A DNA stretch of 64,000 bases from Hymenobacter convexus (GCF_030580955.1 NZ_JAUQON010000003.1:62001-126000); one strand, 5' to 3'; positions 9,496 through 18,390 are shown, numbered from the stretch's first letter. A program made the numbers and translations. The notes: generated from the sequence alone by a model not told the origin.

Positions 9496-11613
9496 TTACT
9501 TGAGCTGGTAGAGGTCAACCAGCGTTTTGACTTCGGCTAAAGTGCGCGCAGGAGGCGCAAAAGGTGCCGGAATCGGCTGTTTGGAATAAGTCTGGAAGTA
9601 GAGCACGCAGGCATCGCGCCACCACAGGGCTTCGCGCCGCTGAATGGCCAGCCGGGCCGTCACATCGGCAAACAGGGCCGCATCCACGGCCGGCCGCACG
9701 CTGGCCCAGCGCTGCTGCATCCACGTCACGGAGTCGGCGCCGGTGTAGTAGCGCGTCGCCAGCTCGTTCCAGAGGGTGCGGCCGGTGGGCAGCGGCTGCT
9801 GCCAGCCCACGTGGTGGAACCAGAGCAGGTAGTTGAGCGGGCAGGTTTTGGCATTGCCCCACGCCTGCTGCACGCCCGGCGAATACAAAGCCAGCGCGTT
9901 GGAGCCCGTGGCGGTGCGGTTGAAGCCCAGGCCGGCGGAGTCGGCCTTGTGGTAGTACACGGCCGTCCAGTCGGGCCGGCCGGCCTGGGCCAGCCAGGGC
10001 TCGGGGCCGTAGTGAATGTTCTGGCCCATGATGTGATGCAGGCCCAGCGGCGTGGTGTAGCGCACGTAAATGTCGCGCGACTTCTCCATCACGTCCACGA
10101 TGGTGGCCACGGACTGGGGCTCGCGGGTCAGCGTCATCTTGGTCCACTCGGTGGCAATGACTTTGGATGTCAGCGTGTAGTCCCAGGCCAGACGGCCAAA
10201 GGCATACCAGTTGGCCTGGCCCATGGGGTGGCCGGTCCAGTTGCGGTCAGTGCCGATGTTGGCCACGCCCGCGATGCCGCTGATGCGATGCTGGTCGAGG
10301 CTGCCGTCCACCACTTTCGCCACCGTCGAGCCAGGGCCTTTGGTCTGGGTGTCGGCATTGAGGCACTCCTTGAACAGCGGCGCCAGGTACACCAGGTGCG
10401 TGGCCATGCCCAGGTACTCCTGGGTAATCTGCACCTCCAGCACCAGCGGCGTTTTGGGCATGGCCCCGAACAGCGGGTGGAAGGGCTCGCGGGCCTGAAA
10501 ATCAATCGGCCCGTTCTTCACCTGCACCAGCACCTTGGGCGAAAACTGCCCATCGAGGGGCTTAAACTCTTCGTAGGCCTGCTTGAACCGGTCGGAGCTG
10601 CCGGCCTTGTACACAAAGGCGCGCCACATCACGATACCGTCGTGCGCGCCCAGGGCCGTGGCCAGCATGTTGGCGCCCTCGGCGTGGCTGCGGCCATAGT
10701 CCTGGGGGCCGGGCTCGCCTTCGGAGTTGGCCTTCACCAGAAAGCCGCCGAAATCAGGAATCTGACTATAAATCTCATCGGCCTTGGCGGCCCACCATTG
10801 CTTCACCTGCGCATCGAGCGGGTCGGCCGTTGTCAGCCCTCCAATCACCTTCGGCGCGGCCCAAAACACCGACAGATACACCCTGATGCCGTAGGGCCGC
10901 AGCACGCCCGCCAGCGCTTTCACTTTTTCCAGATACTCCGGCGTGAGGTAGCGCGCACTGGCATTCACGTTGTTAATGGCCACGCCGTTGATGCCGATGG
11001 AGGCATTGGCGCGGGCATAGTCGGTGTAGCGCGGGTCGAGGCGCTGGGGCAGTTCGTTCCATTTCCAGATGCTGCTGCCCGCGTAGCCGCGCTCCACGGT
11101 GCCATTGGGGTTGTCCCAATGATTCAGCATCCGGTACTGAATGCGCGGGCTGCTGCTCACGTTCAGGCCCGAAATGACCTGCCCGGTTTGCAGCTGCCGT
11201 AGCAGGGCAAACACGCCGTAGAGCACGCCCGCGCCGCTCCTGCCCGTCACCAGAATATTGCGGCCCTGACTGGCAATGCGGAAACCTTCCCGGTTGGCCG
11301 AGCTACCGGAAACGTTTGCAGATGGGTCAATTGAAAGCACAATGCCGCGTTTGGTGCTCTCGGGTTTGGCCATCAGCGGCACCGGCTGGCCCAGCAGGCC
11401 CTGCAAGCCGCGCTGCAGCTCAGTCGCCGCCGTTTTCAGCACCGCATCGGAGCCATTGCGGGCAATGAACTGCGCCGCGGACCGGTACTGCGCCCGCTGC
11501 CCGGCATCGGCCACCAGGTCGTATTTCAGCCACAGCCGATAGCCGTCGTCGGCCACGCAGCGCGGCGCGACGGCAACGAGAATCAGCAGTAACAAAAGTG
11601 ACCGGAGCAACAT
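9496..11613 (-). CDS. aguA: Alpha-glucuronidase, GH67
   Basis: 705 residues, the usual GH67 size. The signal peptide is MLLRSLLLLLILVAVAPRCVA. The N-terminal domain (LQRGLQGLLGQPVP) is followed by the catalytic barrel with YRMLNHWDNPNGTVERGYAG, GINGVAINNVNA, DFGGFLVKANSEGEPGP and VLVQVKNGPIDFQAREP, all characteristic of GH67. The C-terminal helical dimerisation region follows. GH67 enzymes release 4-O-methyl-glucuronic acid from the non-reducing end of aldouronic acids from xylan. The signal peptide suggests a periplasmic enzyme acting on oligosaccharides imported by SusCD. It is 24 bases after uxuA and 28 bases before the SDR. Confidence 0.96.
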   Translation of the reverse strand: MLLRSLLLLLILVAVAPRCVADDGYRLWLKYDLVADAGQRAQYRSAAQFIARNGSDAVLKTAATELQRGLQGLLGQPVPLMAKPESTKRGIVLSIDPSANVSGSSANREGFRIASQGRNILVTGRSGAGVLYGVFALLRQLQTGQVISGLNVSSSPRIQYRMLNHWDNPNGTVERGYAGSSIWKWNELPQRLDPRYTDYARANASIGINGVAINNVNASARYLTPEYLEKVKALAGVLRPYGIRVYLSVFWAAPKVIGGLTTADPLDAQVKQWWAAKADEIYSQIPDFGGFLVKANSEGEPGPQDYGRSHAEGANMLATALGAHDGIVMWRAFVYKAGSSDRFKQAYEEFKPLDGQFSPKVLVQVKNGPIDFQAREPFHPLFGAMPKTPLVLEVQITQEYLGMATHLVYLAPLFKECLNADTQTKGPGSTVAKVVDGSLDQHRISGIAGVANIGTDRNWTGHPMGQANWYAFGRLAWDYTLTSKVIATEWTKMTLTREPQSVATIVDVMEKSRDIYVRYTTPLGLHHIMGQNIHYGPEPWLAQAGRPDWTAVYYHKADSAGLGFNRTATGSNALALYSPGVQQAWGNAKTCPLNYLLWFHHVGWQQPLPTGRTLWNELATRYYTGADSVTWMQQRWASVRPAVDAALFADVTARLAIQRREALWWRDACVLYFQTYSKQPIPAPFAPPARTLAEVKTLVDLYQLK

Positions 11614-11637
11614 GGGTGGGATTTGAGAAGGAGATAA

Positions 11638-12882
11638 TTAGGCGAGTTGCTGTGCTTTGGCGTGGCGCTCGTTGGACGGCGCTTCATAGGCCAGGCCGCG
11701 CCGGATGCCGTGTTCCAGGCCGCGCAACTCGGCCAGCCCGCGCAGGCGGCCGATGGCGGAGTAGCCGGGGTAAGTCTTCTTTTTGAGGTCGTCGAGCATC
11801 TGGTGTCCGTGGTCGGGGCGCATCGGGATGGCGCAGTTGCCCTCGCCACTGGCGGCTCGTCGCTGCTCTTCCAGCACCAGCTCGCGCACCACGGCGTACA
11901 TGTCCACATCGCCGGTCAGGTGGTCGGCTTCGTGGAAGTTGCGCGGGTTTTCCTCGCGCTTGGTGGCCCGCAGGTGGATGAAATGAATGCGGTTGGCAAA
12001 GCGCCGGGCAATGGCCGGCAGGTTGTTATCGGCCCGCACACCCAACGAGCCCGTGCAGAACGTGAGGCCGTTGGCCGGCACGTCACAGGCCGCGAACAGT
12101 TGCGCGAGGTCATCGGCAGTGCTCACCACCCGGGGCAGGCCCAGCAGCGGATACGGCGGGTCGTCGGGGTGGATGCACAGGCCGATGCCCAGCTCCTGCG
12201 CCACCGGCGCCACTTCCCGAATGAAATAGTGCAGGTTTTCGCTCAGCGCGGCCGCGTCGATGCTGGCGTATTCGTTGAGTAAATCCTGGAAATTGGTCAG
12301 TTCGAATGCTTCTTCCGAGCCGGGCAGGCCCAGCAGCACGGTGTTGGTGAGGCCGGCTATTTCCTCGGCGCTCATGGCCGCGAACTGCTGCCGGGCGGCT
12401 TCCGCCACCGATGCCTCGTAGGCCGCCGCCGCGCCGGGACGCTGCAGAATGAAGAGGTCAAACACGGCGAAATCCTGCCACACGAAGCGTAGGGCGCGCG
12501 AGCCGTCTGGCATTTCGTAGCTCAGGTTGGTGCGCGACCAGTCCAGCACCGGCATGAAGTTGTAACATACCGTGCGGATGCCGCAGGCCGCCAGGTTACG
12601 CAGCGAGGCTTTGTAGTTCGCTATATAAAGCTCGCGCGAGGGGCGACCTTTTTTAATGTCCTCGTGCACCGGGAGGCTTTCCACCACGGCCCAATGCAGC
12701 GGGGAATGCGTGCCATTGTTGGCTTCAATGAGCTGCTGGCGGGCCTGAATCTCGCTCACGGGCCACACCGCGCCCACCGGCAGCTGGTGCAGCGCCGTGA
12801 CCACGCCCGTGCAGCCGGCCTGCCGGAGGTCGAAAAGCGAAACCGGGTCGTGAGGCCCGAACCAGCGCATGGTGTGCAGCAT
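11638..12882 (-). CDS. uxuA: Mannonate dehydratase
   Basis: 414 residues with no signal peptide, so cytoplasmic. The N-terminus MRWFGPHDPVSLFDLRQAG, HWAVVESLPVHEDIKKG near residue 65, GIGLCIHPDDPPYPLLG near 230 and FCTGSLGVRADNN near 270 are UxuA hallmarks; the His/Cys/Asp residues there bind the catalytic metal. UxuA converts D-mannonate to 2-keto-3-deoxy-D-gluconate. It is the first gene of the minus-strand operon, and the palindrome plus a TANNTTTG element lie upstream. No kdgK or kdgA gene is visible, so later steps must be encoded elsewhere. Confidence 0.96.
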   Translation of the reverse strand: MLHTMRWFGPHDPVSLFDLRQAGCTGVVTALHQLPVGAVWPVSEIQARQQLIEANNGTHSPLHWAVVESLPVHEDIKKGRPSRELYIANYKASLRNLAACGIRTVCYNFMPVLDWSRTNLSYEMPDGSRALRFVWQDFAVFDLFILQRPGAAAAYEASVAEAARQQFAAMSAEEIAGLTNTVLLGLPGSEEAFELTNFQDLLNEYASIDAAALSENLHYFIREVAPVAQELGIGLCIHPDDPPYPLLGLPRVVSTADDLAQLFAACDVPANGLTFCTGSLGVRADNNLPAIARRFANRIHFIHLRATKREENPRNFHEADHLTGDVDMYAVVRELVLEEQRRAASGEGNCAIPMRPDHGHQMLDDLKKKTYPGYSAIGRLRGLAELRGLEHGIRRGLAYEAPSNERHAKAQQLA

Positions 12883-13048
12883 GCCGAATGACAGGTAAAA
12901 TACAATTTGTGTTATATCCAGACGATTCTATCAGGAGAAACACCGTAAAAGCGGCCGATAGGTCGTTTGGTCGACTTACCATCGAATGTAGAACACAATT
13001 CACCGAATTGATTCTGGCAAAACACGCCCAATTTCAATGTTTTCGAAC

Positions 13049-13056
13049 CAAAACTA
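13049..13056 (-). promoter_or_regulatory. Candidate -7 element for the uxuA operon
   Basis: On the minus strand it reads TAGTTTTG, matching the Bacteroidota TANNTTTG consensus. It overlaps the left edge of the palindrome at 13054-13087, so a bound repressor would cover it. The -33 element is not obvious, and the leader would be ~165 bases. Confidence 0.45.
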
Positions 13057-13087
13057 TCGGCATCGTTTCCGGAAACGATACCGATAG
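13054..13087. promoter_or_regulatory. LacI-type operator palindrome between uxuA and its regulator
   Basis: A 34-bp inverted repeat with one mismatched pair (13061/13080), centred between 13070 and 13071. Its perfect 18-bp core is ATCGTTTCCGGAAACGAT. The central CpG-type symmetric core and even length are typical of LacI/GalR operators. It lies beside a LacI-family gene and overlaps or abuts divergent TANNTTTG elements. Binding by the neighbouring regulator is inferred. Confidence 0.75.
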
Positions 13088-13088
13088 A

Positions 13089-13096
13089 TAAGTTTG
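13089..13096 (+). promoter_or_regulatory. Candidate -7 element for the LacI-family gene (distal)
   Basis: TAAGTTTG matches TANNTTTG exactly and starts 2 bases after the operator palindrome, whose GTTTC half-core sits at the expected -33 distance. This would give autoregulation. Confidence 0.5.
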
Positions 13097-13107
13097 CATT
13101 TCCCTGG

Positions 13108-13136
13108 TTGAAATTTTTTTTTCCGGGTTATATTTG
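13108..13136 (+). promoter_or_regulatory. Candidate promoter for the LacI-family gene (proximal)
   Basis: TTG at 13108-13110, an 18-base spacer and TATATTTG at 13129-13136 fit the Bacteroidota TTG-N19-TANNTTTG promoter well. A 12-bp perfect palindrome, GTGAGTACTCAC (13138-13149), lies at the expected transcription start and could be a second operator. Confidence 0.5.
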
Positions 13137-13207
13137 AGTGAGTACTCACACTGTGATGACCCGAAGCCCGTATACCGGGCCTAATTCTACACTAAATCCA
13201 ATTTGCC

Positions 13208-14386
13208 ATGATAACCTGCGTGAAGTGCAAACTCTCTGATTCGGTGTTGAAGGCGGGGTTTGTGCGGGGCCGGCAGCGCTACCTCTGCAAGACGTGCGAC
13301 TATCATTTCACCGAGGAAAAAAAGGGCCCGGTGCCGGATCGCCGCCGCACCCAAACCACTATCGGCGACGTGGCCAAGGCCGTGGGCGTGGCCTCGTCCA
13401 CGGTGTCACGGGCGCTAAACGGGCATACCGATATCAGCCCCGTCACCCGGCAGGCCATTCTGGAAGCCGCCCGTCAGCTCGACTACCAGCCCAACCTCCT
13501 GGCCCAGAGCCTCAAGAGCCGCGAAACGCACACCCTGGGCGTGCTGATTCCGGACCTGGAACGGCCATTTTTTGCCACGGCCGTGAGCGGCATTCAGGCG
13601 GTGGCCACGGAGGCTGGCTACCGGGTAATGATTTGTCAATCAAAGGAATCGTACCGCACGGAGGTGAGCAACGTGCAGGCGCTGGTGGCCAGCCAGGTCG
13701 ATGGCCTGCTCATCTGTCACTCGCGCGAAACCGAGAATTTCGACCACGTGAAGCCCGCCGCCTGCCGGGGCATTCCGGTGGTGCATTTTGACCGCGTGAG
13801 CAACGAAGTGGACAGCGCCAAGGTCATTCTCGACGACTGGAACGGCGCTTTCAACGTGACCGAGCACCTCATTCAGCAGGGCGCCCGGCGCATTGCCATC
13901 CTGGCCGGACCCGAGTCGCTGCTCATCAGCCGCAACCGGCTGGCCGGCTACCAGCACGCCCTCAAGCGCTACGGCCTGCCCCTGCGCCCGGAATACGAGG
14001 TGCACATTGAATTCCGCACCGAAGAAGCCGAAGCCACTCTCGACGCCTGGCTGGCCCTGCCCGAGCCGCCCGACGCCATTTTCGCCATCAATTACACCAA
14101 TGCTTTCGACCTGCTGGTGGCCCTGAAAAAACGCGGCCTGCGCGTGCCGCGCGACATGGCCGTGGTGGGCTACGGCGACGAATTCATGGCCGCCATGATT
14201 GAGCCCGGCCTCACCACCGTCGACCTTCACCCCTACCGCATCGGCCAGCAGGCGGCCCGCCTGTTTCTGGAGCAAGTGCAGCAGAAGGAGAATTTCCAGC
14301 CCCGCACTTTTGTGATTTCGGGTGATTTGATTATCCGCCAGTCGTCGCTCAAGGGCGAGGGCGATTTGTTCCGGCTGAGTATATAA
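13208..14386 (+). CDS. LacI-family transcription regulator with N-terminal zinc ribbon
   Basis: 392 residues. Residues 1-35 form a zinc-ribbon-like module with Cys4, Cys7, Cys27 and Cys30 and the stretch GRQRYLCKTCDYHF, much like the InsA-type ribbon of IS1-family transposases. A LacI helix-turn-helix follows (residues ~50-72, IGDVAKAVGVASSTVSRALN) with the hinge helix QPNLLAQSLKS. The rest is a periplasmic-binding-protein-like ligand domain (LGVLIPDLERPFFATAVSGI; AVVGYGDEFMAAMIEPGLTT). It is divergent from the uxuA operon across the palindrome, so it probably represses that operon until glucuronate or an aldouronate is present. The extra ribbon is additional to the usual ~340-residue LacI protein. 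Confidence 0.93.
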   Translation: MITCVKCKLSDSVLKAGFVRGRQRYLCKTCDYHFTEEKKGPVPDRRRTQTTIGDVAKAVGVASSTVSRALNGHTDISPVTRQAILEAARQLDYQPNLLAQSLKSRETHTLGVLIPDLERPFFATAVSGIQAVATEAGYRVMICQSKESYRTEVSNVQALVASQVDGLLICHSRETENFDHVKPAACRGIPVVHFDRVSNEVDSAKVILDDWNGAFNVTEHLIQQGARRIAILAGPESLLISRNRLAGYQHALKRYGLPLRPEYEVHIEFRTEEAEATLDAWLALPEPPDAIFAINYTNAFDLLVALKKRGLRVPRDMAVVGYGDEFMAAMIEPGLTTVDLHPYRIGQQAARLFLEQVQQKENFQPRTFVISGDLIIRQSSLKGEGDLFRLSI

Positions 14387-14479
14387 GGTCGTTATAGCAA
14401 GACTTTGTCTTATTAGCCGAGGGCTACCGCTTTCCCTTGCTGATTTGAAAAATCGGCCTTTCCATTTTGAAAAAATTTG

Positions 14480-14516
14480 TCCCCGCTGAGCCATGCTCTA
14501 GGCGGGGATTTTTATT
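14480..14516 (+). terminator. Rho-independent terminator after the LacI-family gene
   Basis: TCCCCGC at 14480-14486 pairs with GCGGGGA at 14502-14508 and is followed by TTTTTATTT. It closes the regulator transcript about 95 bases after its stop. Confidence 0.8.
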
Positions 14517-14616
14517 TAAAACACTGTTAATCAGACATAATATTATTTTTCACAGAATTATTACCAGCCCGGCATTGGTATTGGCATAAGGTGCAAGTCA
14601 CCAAACGCACGCCGCC

Positions 14617-15318
14617 ATGGCCATTCTCGATAACCTTACCAAAGCTGCCAAAGGCTTCTTCGTTGAAGAAGAGGCAACAGCGCCAGCCGCCGCCCCTGCG
14701 CCCCGGCCGCTCCCGGTGCAACCCGGTGCCGATGCCGCGCCGCAGCCAGCCGCCTCGGCTCCGCTCGTGGCCCAGGCCGAGCAGCGCCACCTCGACCACA
14801 TCGCCGGCCTGCTGGCGGGCGACGGCAAGGACTTTGGCACCTACACCAAGATGGTGAACAGCATGGCCGGCAGTGGCCTCACCGGCCCGCTGCTCTACCA
14901 GACGGCCTTCAACGCTTTTGCGGCCCTCACCGGCACGAACCAGGCGGCGCTGCTGGCCTCGGCTGAGCAGCTGGCCACCAGGCTGGCCGAGGACCGCGCC
15001 CGGGTGTTGCAGCGCCACCGCGAAAAAATGGGCGAAAATCCTGACGCGAAGGCTGTCCCCGGTCCGCTGGCGCTGCTAAAGCAACGCGAAACCCAGCTGC
15101 AAACCGAGGTAGCGGCCCTCACTGAGCAATTGGCCCAAAAAAGCCAGCAGTTGCGCGAAATGCAGCAGCAGGCGCAGGCCGAAAAGCAGAAAACCCAAGC
15201 CGCCCTAGCCTCCTACGAACTGGCCAATGCCGCCGCCGCAGCCGACCTACAGGCCCACCGCCAGGCCGCCCAAAACTTCCTCAACGCTTCCACTTCCATC
15301 CCTTCTTCAAACGCCTAA
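14617..15318 (+). CDS. Coiled-coil protein of unknown function, first gene of an ABC-transporter locus
   Basis: 233 residues, no signal peptide or membrane segment. Residues 1-20 (MAILDNLTKAAKGFFVEEE) could form an amphipathic helix. Residues ~21-50 are an Ala/Pro-rich linker. A helical domain follows (~55-125), and residues ~150-215 are a strong coiled coil (LLKQRETQLQTEVAALTEQL). It ends 4 bases before the next gene, which also encodes a helical protein, so the two are probably co-translated and may interact. I do not recognise the family. The amphipathic start and coiled coil suggest a peripheral membrane scaffold, but that is speculation. Confidence 0.75.
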   Translation: MAILDNLTKAAKGFFVEEEATAPAAAPAPRPLPVQPGADAAPQPAASAPLVAQAEQRHLDHIAGLLAGDGKDFGTYTKMVNSMAGSGLTGPLLYQTAFNAFAALTGTNQAALLASAEQLATRLAEDRARVLQRHREKMGENPDAKAVPGPLALLKQRETQLQTEVAALTEQLAQKSQQLREMQQQAQAEKQKTQAALASYELANAAAAADLQAHRQAAQNFLNASTSIPSSNA

Positions 15319-15322
15319 CGCC

Positions 15323-16318
15323 ATGAACACGCTGCTCACAACTACTTCTGACAACGACACCGGCCTGCCCAAGTGGCAGAAGCCGGAGAAAATGGCCGGG
15401 CGCGTGGTGCTCCTGGGCCTGGCCGGCGCGGCCGTGTACTACTGGGGCGTGATTCTGCCCTTCCTGGTCGACATGGTGTTCGACACCGTGAAGCTGGGCA
15501 TTGGCCTGGGGACGCTGTTCGTGCTGTTTCTGCTGGCCACCAACAAGCGCATTCACGCCGGCCTGTGGTACGCCGGGCAGCGCATTCTGCGCACGATGGC
15601 GGGGGTTTTCGTGAACACCGACCCCATCGGCATCATGCAGGACTACATCAAGAACACCGAGCAGGAAGCCCGCAAGATGGACGCCGAAGTGACCAACATC
15701 GAGGGCGCGCACGAGCTGGTGAAGCGCAAGCTGGTCGCCAACACCGCCCAGATGAAGGAGTACTTGGCCCTGGCCAGCTCGGCCGCCCGCCAGAACGAAA
15801 AGGACATGGCCGAGAGCTACGCCAGCCGGGCCGCCCAGTTGGAGGACTACAACAAGCGCCTGCAGCCCATGGCCACCACCACGGCCAACGTCTCGGTGGT
15901 GATGCGCCAAATTCTCAAGGCCGCCCTGCGCCAGATTGACGGCAGCAAGTTCAAGGTCAACCTGCTCAAGGACGAGTACGAGCTGGTCAAGCGCACCAGC
16001 TCGGGCATGCGCGCGGCGATGAACATTTTGCGCGGCGACCCGGACAAGAAGTACTTCTTCGACTTGGCCACCGACCGCGTGGCCCAGGACATGGCCCAGC
16101 AACTGGGCCAAATCAAGCAGGCCATGCGCTACTCCCAGGAGTTCGTCAAGGAGATGGACATCCAGAACGGCGTGATGAGCGAGAAAGGCCAGGCTCTGCT
16201 CAGCAAGTACCAGAACGGCGATTTCAACGCCGTGCTCAACGAGAAACCGCAAGCCCAACAATCTTTTTCCGCCACCAAAAAAGCCTCCGATGATGCCTAT
16301 TCTAGCCTGCTTGATTAG
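15323..16318 (+). CDS. Membrane-anchored helical protein resembling PspA/ESCRT-III
   Basis: 331 residues from ATG 15323; the open frame extends upstream but overlaps the previous gene. Two hydrophobic segments (~residues 26-50 and 54-73) precede a long helical cytoplasmic part. That part starts DPIGIMQDYIKNTEQEARKM (~residue 107) and continues with a long Ala/Lys/Glu coiled coil (KRKLVANTAQMKEYLALASS; EDYNKRLQP). The DP-x(n)-M-x(2)-I-x(2)-E-x-E start and two-helix layout recall PspA/Vipp1 proteins, which remodel membranes, but those lack the membrane anchor. The assignment is by eye and needs a profile search. Its neighbours are an SBP-OmpA fusion and ABC transporter parts. Confidence 0.75.
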   Translation: MNTLLTTTSDNDTGLPKWQKPEKMAGRVVLLGLAGAAVYYWGVILPFLVDMVFDTVKLGIGLGTLFVLFLLATNKRIHAGLWYAGQRILRTMAGVFVNTDPIGIMQDYIKNTEQEARKMDAEVTNIEGAHELVKRKLVANTAQMKEYLALASSAARQNEKDMAESYASRAAQLEDYNKRLQPMATTTANVSVVMRQILKAALRQIDGSKFKVNLLKDEYELVKRTSSGMRAAMNILRGDPDKKYFFDLATDRVAQDMAQQLGQIKQAMRYSQEFVKEMDIQNGVMSEKGQALLSKYQNGDFNAVLNEKPQAQQSFSATKKASDDAYSSLLD

Positions 16319-16370
16319 CTTTTTGCTGGCCTGCGGCCTGGTGGGCCTGCTGGGGGAATCCGCTGTGAGT

Positions 16371-16479
16371 GAACGTCATGCTGAGCGAAGCCGAAGCATC
16401 TCTACCGCAGCAGTAATCCAACCAGTTCAACGAAGCAGTAGAGATGCTTCGACTACGCTGCGCTTAGCTCAGCATGACA
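16371..16479. repeat. Intergenic inverted repeat family A, copy 2
   Basis: GAACGTCATGCTGAGCGAAGCCGAAGCATCTCTACCGC arms (given here as positions 16371-16408) are mirrored at about 16437-16479. The right arm carries a 5-base duplication (GCGCTTAGCTC). It fills the gap between the PspA-like gene and the SBP-OmpA gene. Confidence 0.85.
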
Positions 16480-16589
16480 GCCGGATAAGCTGCTTAAACC
16501 ACTTGGTCAGCCGCTAACTAACCCCTTTCAAGACTTCAAAATATAAGCACCCAAACCGGGCGCCCCACCCTTCTTTTGCCTTTACGAAA

Positions 16590-18368
16590 ATGACAACACG
16601 CGGTAAAGTTTTAATTGGCCTCATCCTCGTGGGCCTGCTCTACTTTGGCATCAACAAGCTGATTGCCAGTAATACGCTTTTCAAGAAGGCCGATACGCAG
16701 TCGGTGATGCTCAACTCGATTGAGCTGCCCACGGCCACCGGCGGCAACCGGGCCACCGTTGTGGTGCCGCTGGCCCCGTTGCCTGGCACCGCGCCCGCCG
16801 ACAAAGGCACACCCGTGGTGTGGGAAGTGATGGCCTGGAACAGCCAGATGGCCGGCATGCTGGCCAACGGCGGCCCCCGTTCCACGATGGGCTCGGCGGT
16901 TACCGCCAACGGCCTCGACATGCAGATTGTGCGCCAGGACGACGTGAGCAAGATGCAGGCCGACCTGGTAAAAAACGCCCTCGACCTGCAAAGCAAGCCC
17001 GAAACGCCGGGCCTGATTGTGAGCATCATGGGCGACGGCCTGCCCGGCTTCTCGGCCGTGCAGACGGAGCTGAAAAAGGCCGGCACGCAGCTCCAAATCA
17101 TCCCCTATTCGGTAGGTAAATCCTTCGGCGAAGACAAGCTGATGGGCCCGAAAGAGTGGCTCGACAACCCCAAAACCGCCTTGGGCAAAACCATTGCCTG
17201 CTACCTGCGCGACGGCGACCAGAACATCGCCCTGAAATGGTGCGCCGACAACGGCCTGAAAGTGAACCCCGACGAAACGACCTACGACCCCGAAGCTGTG
17301 AACTTCATGGCTGCCAGTGACTTTCTGGTGGCCGCTGAAAAGTACATCCTCGGCAAGCCCGAAGCCCGCACCAAAGTGGTAAACGGCAAGAACACTGGCG
17401 TAAAAGTAGACGTGGTGGCTGATGCCGTGGCCACCTGGACGCCCGGCGACGTGAACATCGCCAAGCAGCGCGGCGGCCTCGTCAACATCGTGAGCACCAA
17501 AGAATACTCGAACCAGATGCCCAACATCATGGTAACCACCAAGCGCTGGTACGACGCCCACCCGAAAGAGGTACTGGGCCTGATGACGGCCTTCGCCGTG
17601 GCCGGCGACCAGGTGAAATCGCACCCCGAAGCCCTGACCCGCGCCGCCGACATTTCGGCCACCGTGTACGGCGACCAGGACAAGCCCGGCGCCTACTGGC
17701 TGAAGTACTACAAAGGCGTGAGCGAGGCCGACCGCAACGGCGACGTAGTGGAGCTGGGCGGCAGCAAAGCCTTCAATTTCAGCGACAACCTAAGCCTTTT
17801 CGGCCTCGACGAAGGCGGCACCAACATCTACGCCGCCGTATATAAAACCTTCGGCGACGTGCAGAGCAAGCTTTACCCTAAGGAGTTGCCGACCTACGTG
17901 CCACTGAACGAAATACTGGACCTGAAGCCCCTTCAGCAGCTTCAGCAGCAATACAAAGGCAAAGCCGTAGCCCCGGCCGAAACCCAGCAGTTTGCCGCCG
18001 GCGACGAAATCCGCCAAAACGTGAGCAAGCGCGCCTGGAACATCGAGTTTAACAGCGGCCAGAGCAGCTTCACCCCCGCCGCCGAGCGCGACCTCGACCA
18101 GCTCTTCAACGACCTCGTGGTGGCCGGCCGCCTGAAAGTGGCCGTGCACGGCCACACCGACAACACCGGCGACCCCAGCAGAAACCAGCAGCTGAGCGAA
18201 GACCGAGCCATGGCCGTGCAGCACTGGCTCGAAGCTAAGAGCCACAGCGCCTTCCCCGACGGCCGCGTGCAGGTATACGCCCACGGCGCCACCGAGCCAG
18301 TCGCCAGCAACGCCACGCCCGAAGGCAAAGCCAAAAACCGCCGCGTAGAAGTGGTGCTGGGTAATTAA
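16590..18368 (+). CDS. ABC-type solute-binding protein fused to an OmpA peptidoglycan-binding domain
   Basis: 592 residues. The N-terminus (GKVLIGLILVGLLYFGINKL) is an uncleaved signal anchor or signal peptide. Residues ~65-420 resemble NitT/TauT-type periplasmic binding proteins, including MVTTKRWYDAHPKEVLGLM and repeated lobes of alpha/beta character. Residues ~480-592 are an OmpA/MotB C-terminal domain: FNSGQSSFTPAAERDLDQL, GHTDNTGDPSRNQQLSEDRA and KNRRVEVVL, with the Asp/Arg expected to contact diaminopimelate. A binding protein tied to both membrane and wall is unusual. It precedes the permease. The ligand cannot be told from sequence. Confidence 0.88.
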   Translation: MTTRGKVLIGLILVGLLYFGINKLIASNTLFKKADTQSVMLNSIELPTATGGNRATVVVPLAPLPGTAPADKGTPVVWEVMAWNSQMAGMLANGGPRSTMGSAVTANGLDMQIVRQDDVSKMQADLVKNALDLQSKPETPGLIVSIMGDGLPGFSAVQTELKKAGTQLQIIPYSVGKSFGEDKLMGPKEWLDNPKTALGKTIACYLRDGDQNIALKWCADNGLKVNPDETTYDPEAVNFMAASDFLVAAEKYILGKPEARTKVVNGKNTGVKVDVVADAVATWTPGDVNIAKQRGGLVNIVSTKEYSNQMPNIMVTTKRWYDAHPKEVLGLMTAFAVAGDQVKSHPEALTRAADISATVYGDQDKPGAYWLKYYKGVSEADRNGDVVELGGSKAFNFSDNLSLFGLDEGGTNIYAAVYKTFGDVQSKLYPKELPTYVPLNEILDLKPLQQLQQQYKGKAVAPAETQQFAAGDEIRQNVSKRAWNIEFNSGQSSFTPAAERDLDQLFNDLVVAGRLKVAVHGHTDNTGDPSRNQQLSEDRAMAVQHWLEAKSHSAFPDGRVQVYAHGATEPVASNATPEGKAKNRRVEVVLGN

Positions 18369-18390
18369 CCCGTTTGCGCGAAACGAAAAA

